NCBI GenBank assembly: GCA_023819025.1
Contig: JAMWDC010000006.1
Coordinates: 870-15,353, forward strand
Direction: 5' to 3'
DNA from: Candidatus Omnitrophota bacterium
GTDB taxonomy: Bacteria > Omnitrophota > Omnitrophia > Omnitrophales > Aquincolibacteriaceae
Length of the DNA: 14,484 nucleotides
Every line of letters begins with the position of its first letter. Within the stretch, counting starts at the first letter, position 1. Both the position numbers and the translations under genes were made by a program. A model generated the notes under the pieces. The model worked only from the letters and a program-made list of their open reading frames with translations. It searched no databases and had not been told where the DNA came from. Of the stretch, positions 13,597 through 14,484 are shown in pieces.

Positions 13597-14484
13597 ACCG
13601 TAAGATTTCGATCCAGGATTTTTATTCCATATGTTTGATCACGGGCGTTATCGGTCTTTTTTTTTATGATATCTGGACCCTCCGGGTCGGATTCTACAGC
13701 GGCGATCATCGGGTTCAACATTACCCCTGGGCCCAATTTTTTTGGGGACATTTACGGCAATTCAAACTGCCGTGGTGGACCAGTCAGATCCATTGTGGAT
13801 TCCCGCTTCTTGCCGAAGGCCAGATCGGCGCCTTCTATCCGTTGAATTTGCTTTTTTATTACCTCTTTCCGATCCGGCTGGCGTATAGTTACGAGGTTTT
13901 CGCTCATTATGCCCTCGCGGGTCTATTCTGCTATGTTTATCTGCGGTCGTTGAAACTCTCCTACGGTGCATCGCTTCTCGGCACGTTCGTCTATTTATTC
14001 GGTTCTGCCCAGGGCGGCTATTACTACAACATTACGTCACAAAAGGTCCTTGTCTGGCTTCCCCTGGCTTTTTACCTGACCGACCAGATCGTCGAGCAAA
14101 AACGGGTTCTTTGGACTGCCTGGCTTTCTTTAATCTTTGCCGTTCAAATTTTTGCCGGATACCTTCAGTACGCGATTTATGCCATCGGTTTTTCCGTATT
14201 CTACTTTCTTTGGTTCAGCGTCTTAGGCTTCTGGCGGCAAAAAAATTTGCGTGAGTTTCTGTTACGCAAGATGTTGCTGATCGGGGCTCTGATTCTTACG
14301 GGTGTCATCGCCCTGCCGCAGTTGCTATCCACGTGGGAACTGGCGCAATTCTCCAATCGGGCTTCGCTTACGGAAGCATTTGCCTATCTGGGATCCATGA
14401 ATCCCTTGGCTTTAGTGACCTTATTTTATCCCCACTGGGACGGATTCCTCGGCGCTGAAGTCTATGTGGGAGCCTTAGGGATTT
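13593..14484 (+). CDS. YfhO-like polytopic membrane protein, probable GT-C glycosyltransferase (truncated by window end)
   Basis: The frame opens at ATG 13593 (ATGA overlap with the flippase-like gene) and runs to the right edge without a stop, giving 297 codons. After an N-terminal helix (about 13-32) come SGDHRVQHYPWAQF (36-49), LPWWTSQIHCGFPLLAEGQ (59-77) and FYPLNLLFYYLFP (81-93), the hallmark order of YfhO-family proteins, whose first-loop Asp is the likely GT-C catalytic residue. Several more hydrophobic helices follow. In Firmicutes YfhO is the extracytoplasmic transferase that glycosylates lipoteichoic acid using a CsbB-made, GtcA-flipped lipid-linked sugar. Here a CsbB-like GT2 and a flippase-like protein stand upstream in the same operon. 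Full-length YfhO proteins exceed 800 residues, so most of the gene is outside the window. Confidence 0.8.
   Translation, partial: MNRKISIQDFYSICLITGVIGLFFYDIWTLRVGFYSGDHRVQHYPWAQFFWGHLRQFKLPWWTSQIHCGFPLLAEGQIGAFYPLNLLFYYLFPIRLAYSYEVFAHYALAGLFCYVYLRSLKLSYGASLLGTFVYLFGSAQGGYYYNITSQKVLVWLPLAFYLTDQIVEQKRVLWTAWLSLIFAVQIFAGYLQYAIYAIGFSVFYFLWFSVLGFWRQKNLREFLLRKMLLIGALILTGVIALPQLLSTWELAQFSNRASLTEAFAYLGSMNPLALVTLFYPHWDGFLGAEVYVGALGI

Noticed and set aside
1..14484. CRISPR array, insertion sequence, tRNA or rRNA
   Set aside because: No spaced direct repeats, transposase motifs, terminal inverted repeats or structural RNA signatures were seen; the only clear repeat is the 83-bp tandem pair.

Overview
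This window is a nearly continuous surface-polysaccharide (glycan) biosynthesis locus. It holds twelve complete genes plus one truncated gene at each edge. Thirteen genes lie on the plus strand and one on the minus strand. Base composition is about even GC. The pairing of nucleotide-sugar enzymes with polyprenyl-phosphate glycosyltransferases, a GT39-like transferase, an LPG-synthase-TM protein and a YfhO-like protein is typical of poorly cultured environmental bacteria; Omnitrophota-like genomes come to mind. No rRNA, tRNA or taxonomic marker is present, so that placement is only a guess.

Region 1 (2-6629) makes nucleotide sugars. It starts with the tail of glucose-1-phosphate thymidylyltransferase (rfbA), then dTDP-glucose 4,6-dehydratase (rfbB) and dTDP-4-dehydrorhamnose reductase (rfbD): the dTDP-L-rhamnose pathway without rfbC in view. 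Next come a UDP-N-acetylhexosamine 6-dehydrogenase of the WbpA type, a WbpP/TviC-like 4-epimerase, a UDP-glucuronate-decarboxylase-like enzyme and a GDP-4-dehydro-6-deoxymannose-reductase-like enzyme. Five of these are extended short-chain dehydrogenases (SDRs), packed with overlaps or gaps of at most about 50 bp, so they are probably one transcription unit. The dehydrogenase, epimerase and decarboxylase trio suggests an N-acetylated uronic acid and possibly an N-acetylated pentose.

Region 2 (6622-9088) contains a soluble dolichyl-phosphate-glucosyltransferase-like GT2 and a large polytopic GT39/ArnT-like transferase. The first would make a polyprenyl-phosphate sugar; the second would use it on the far side of the membrane.

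Region 3 (9036-9941) is a convergent junction marked by an 83-bp tandem duplication. It is followed by the only minus-strand gene, another GT2, whose promoter candidate would give an almost leaderless mRNA.

Region 4 (about 10044 to the right edge) appears to be a second plus-strand operon. A candidate sigma70 -10 box precedes a GT2 with two C-terminal membrane helices. Then come a 544-residue protein of unknown function with features suggesting an alpha/alpha-toroid, a flippase-like LPG-synthase-TM protein and a truncated YfhO-like GT-C protein. The last three are joined by 4-bp ATGA overlaps. By analogy with the CsbB-GtcA-YfhO lipoteichoic-acid glycosylation machinery, this looks like a lipid-linked-sugar synthesis, flipping and transfer module with an extra uncharacterised component. 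That module is the most interesting part of the window.
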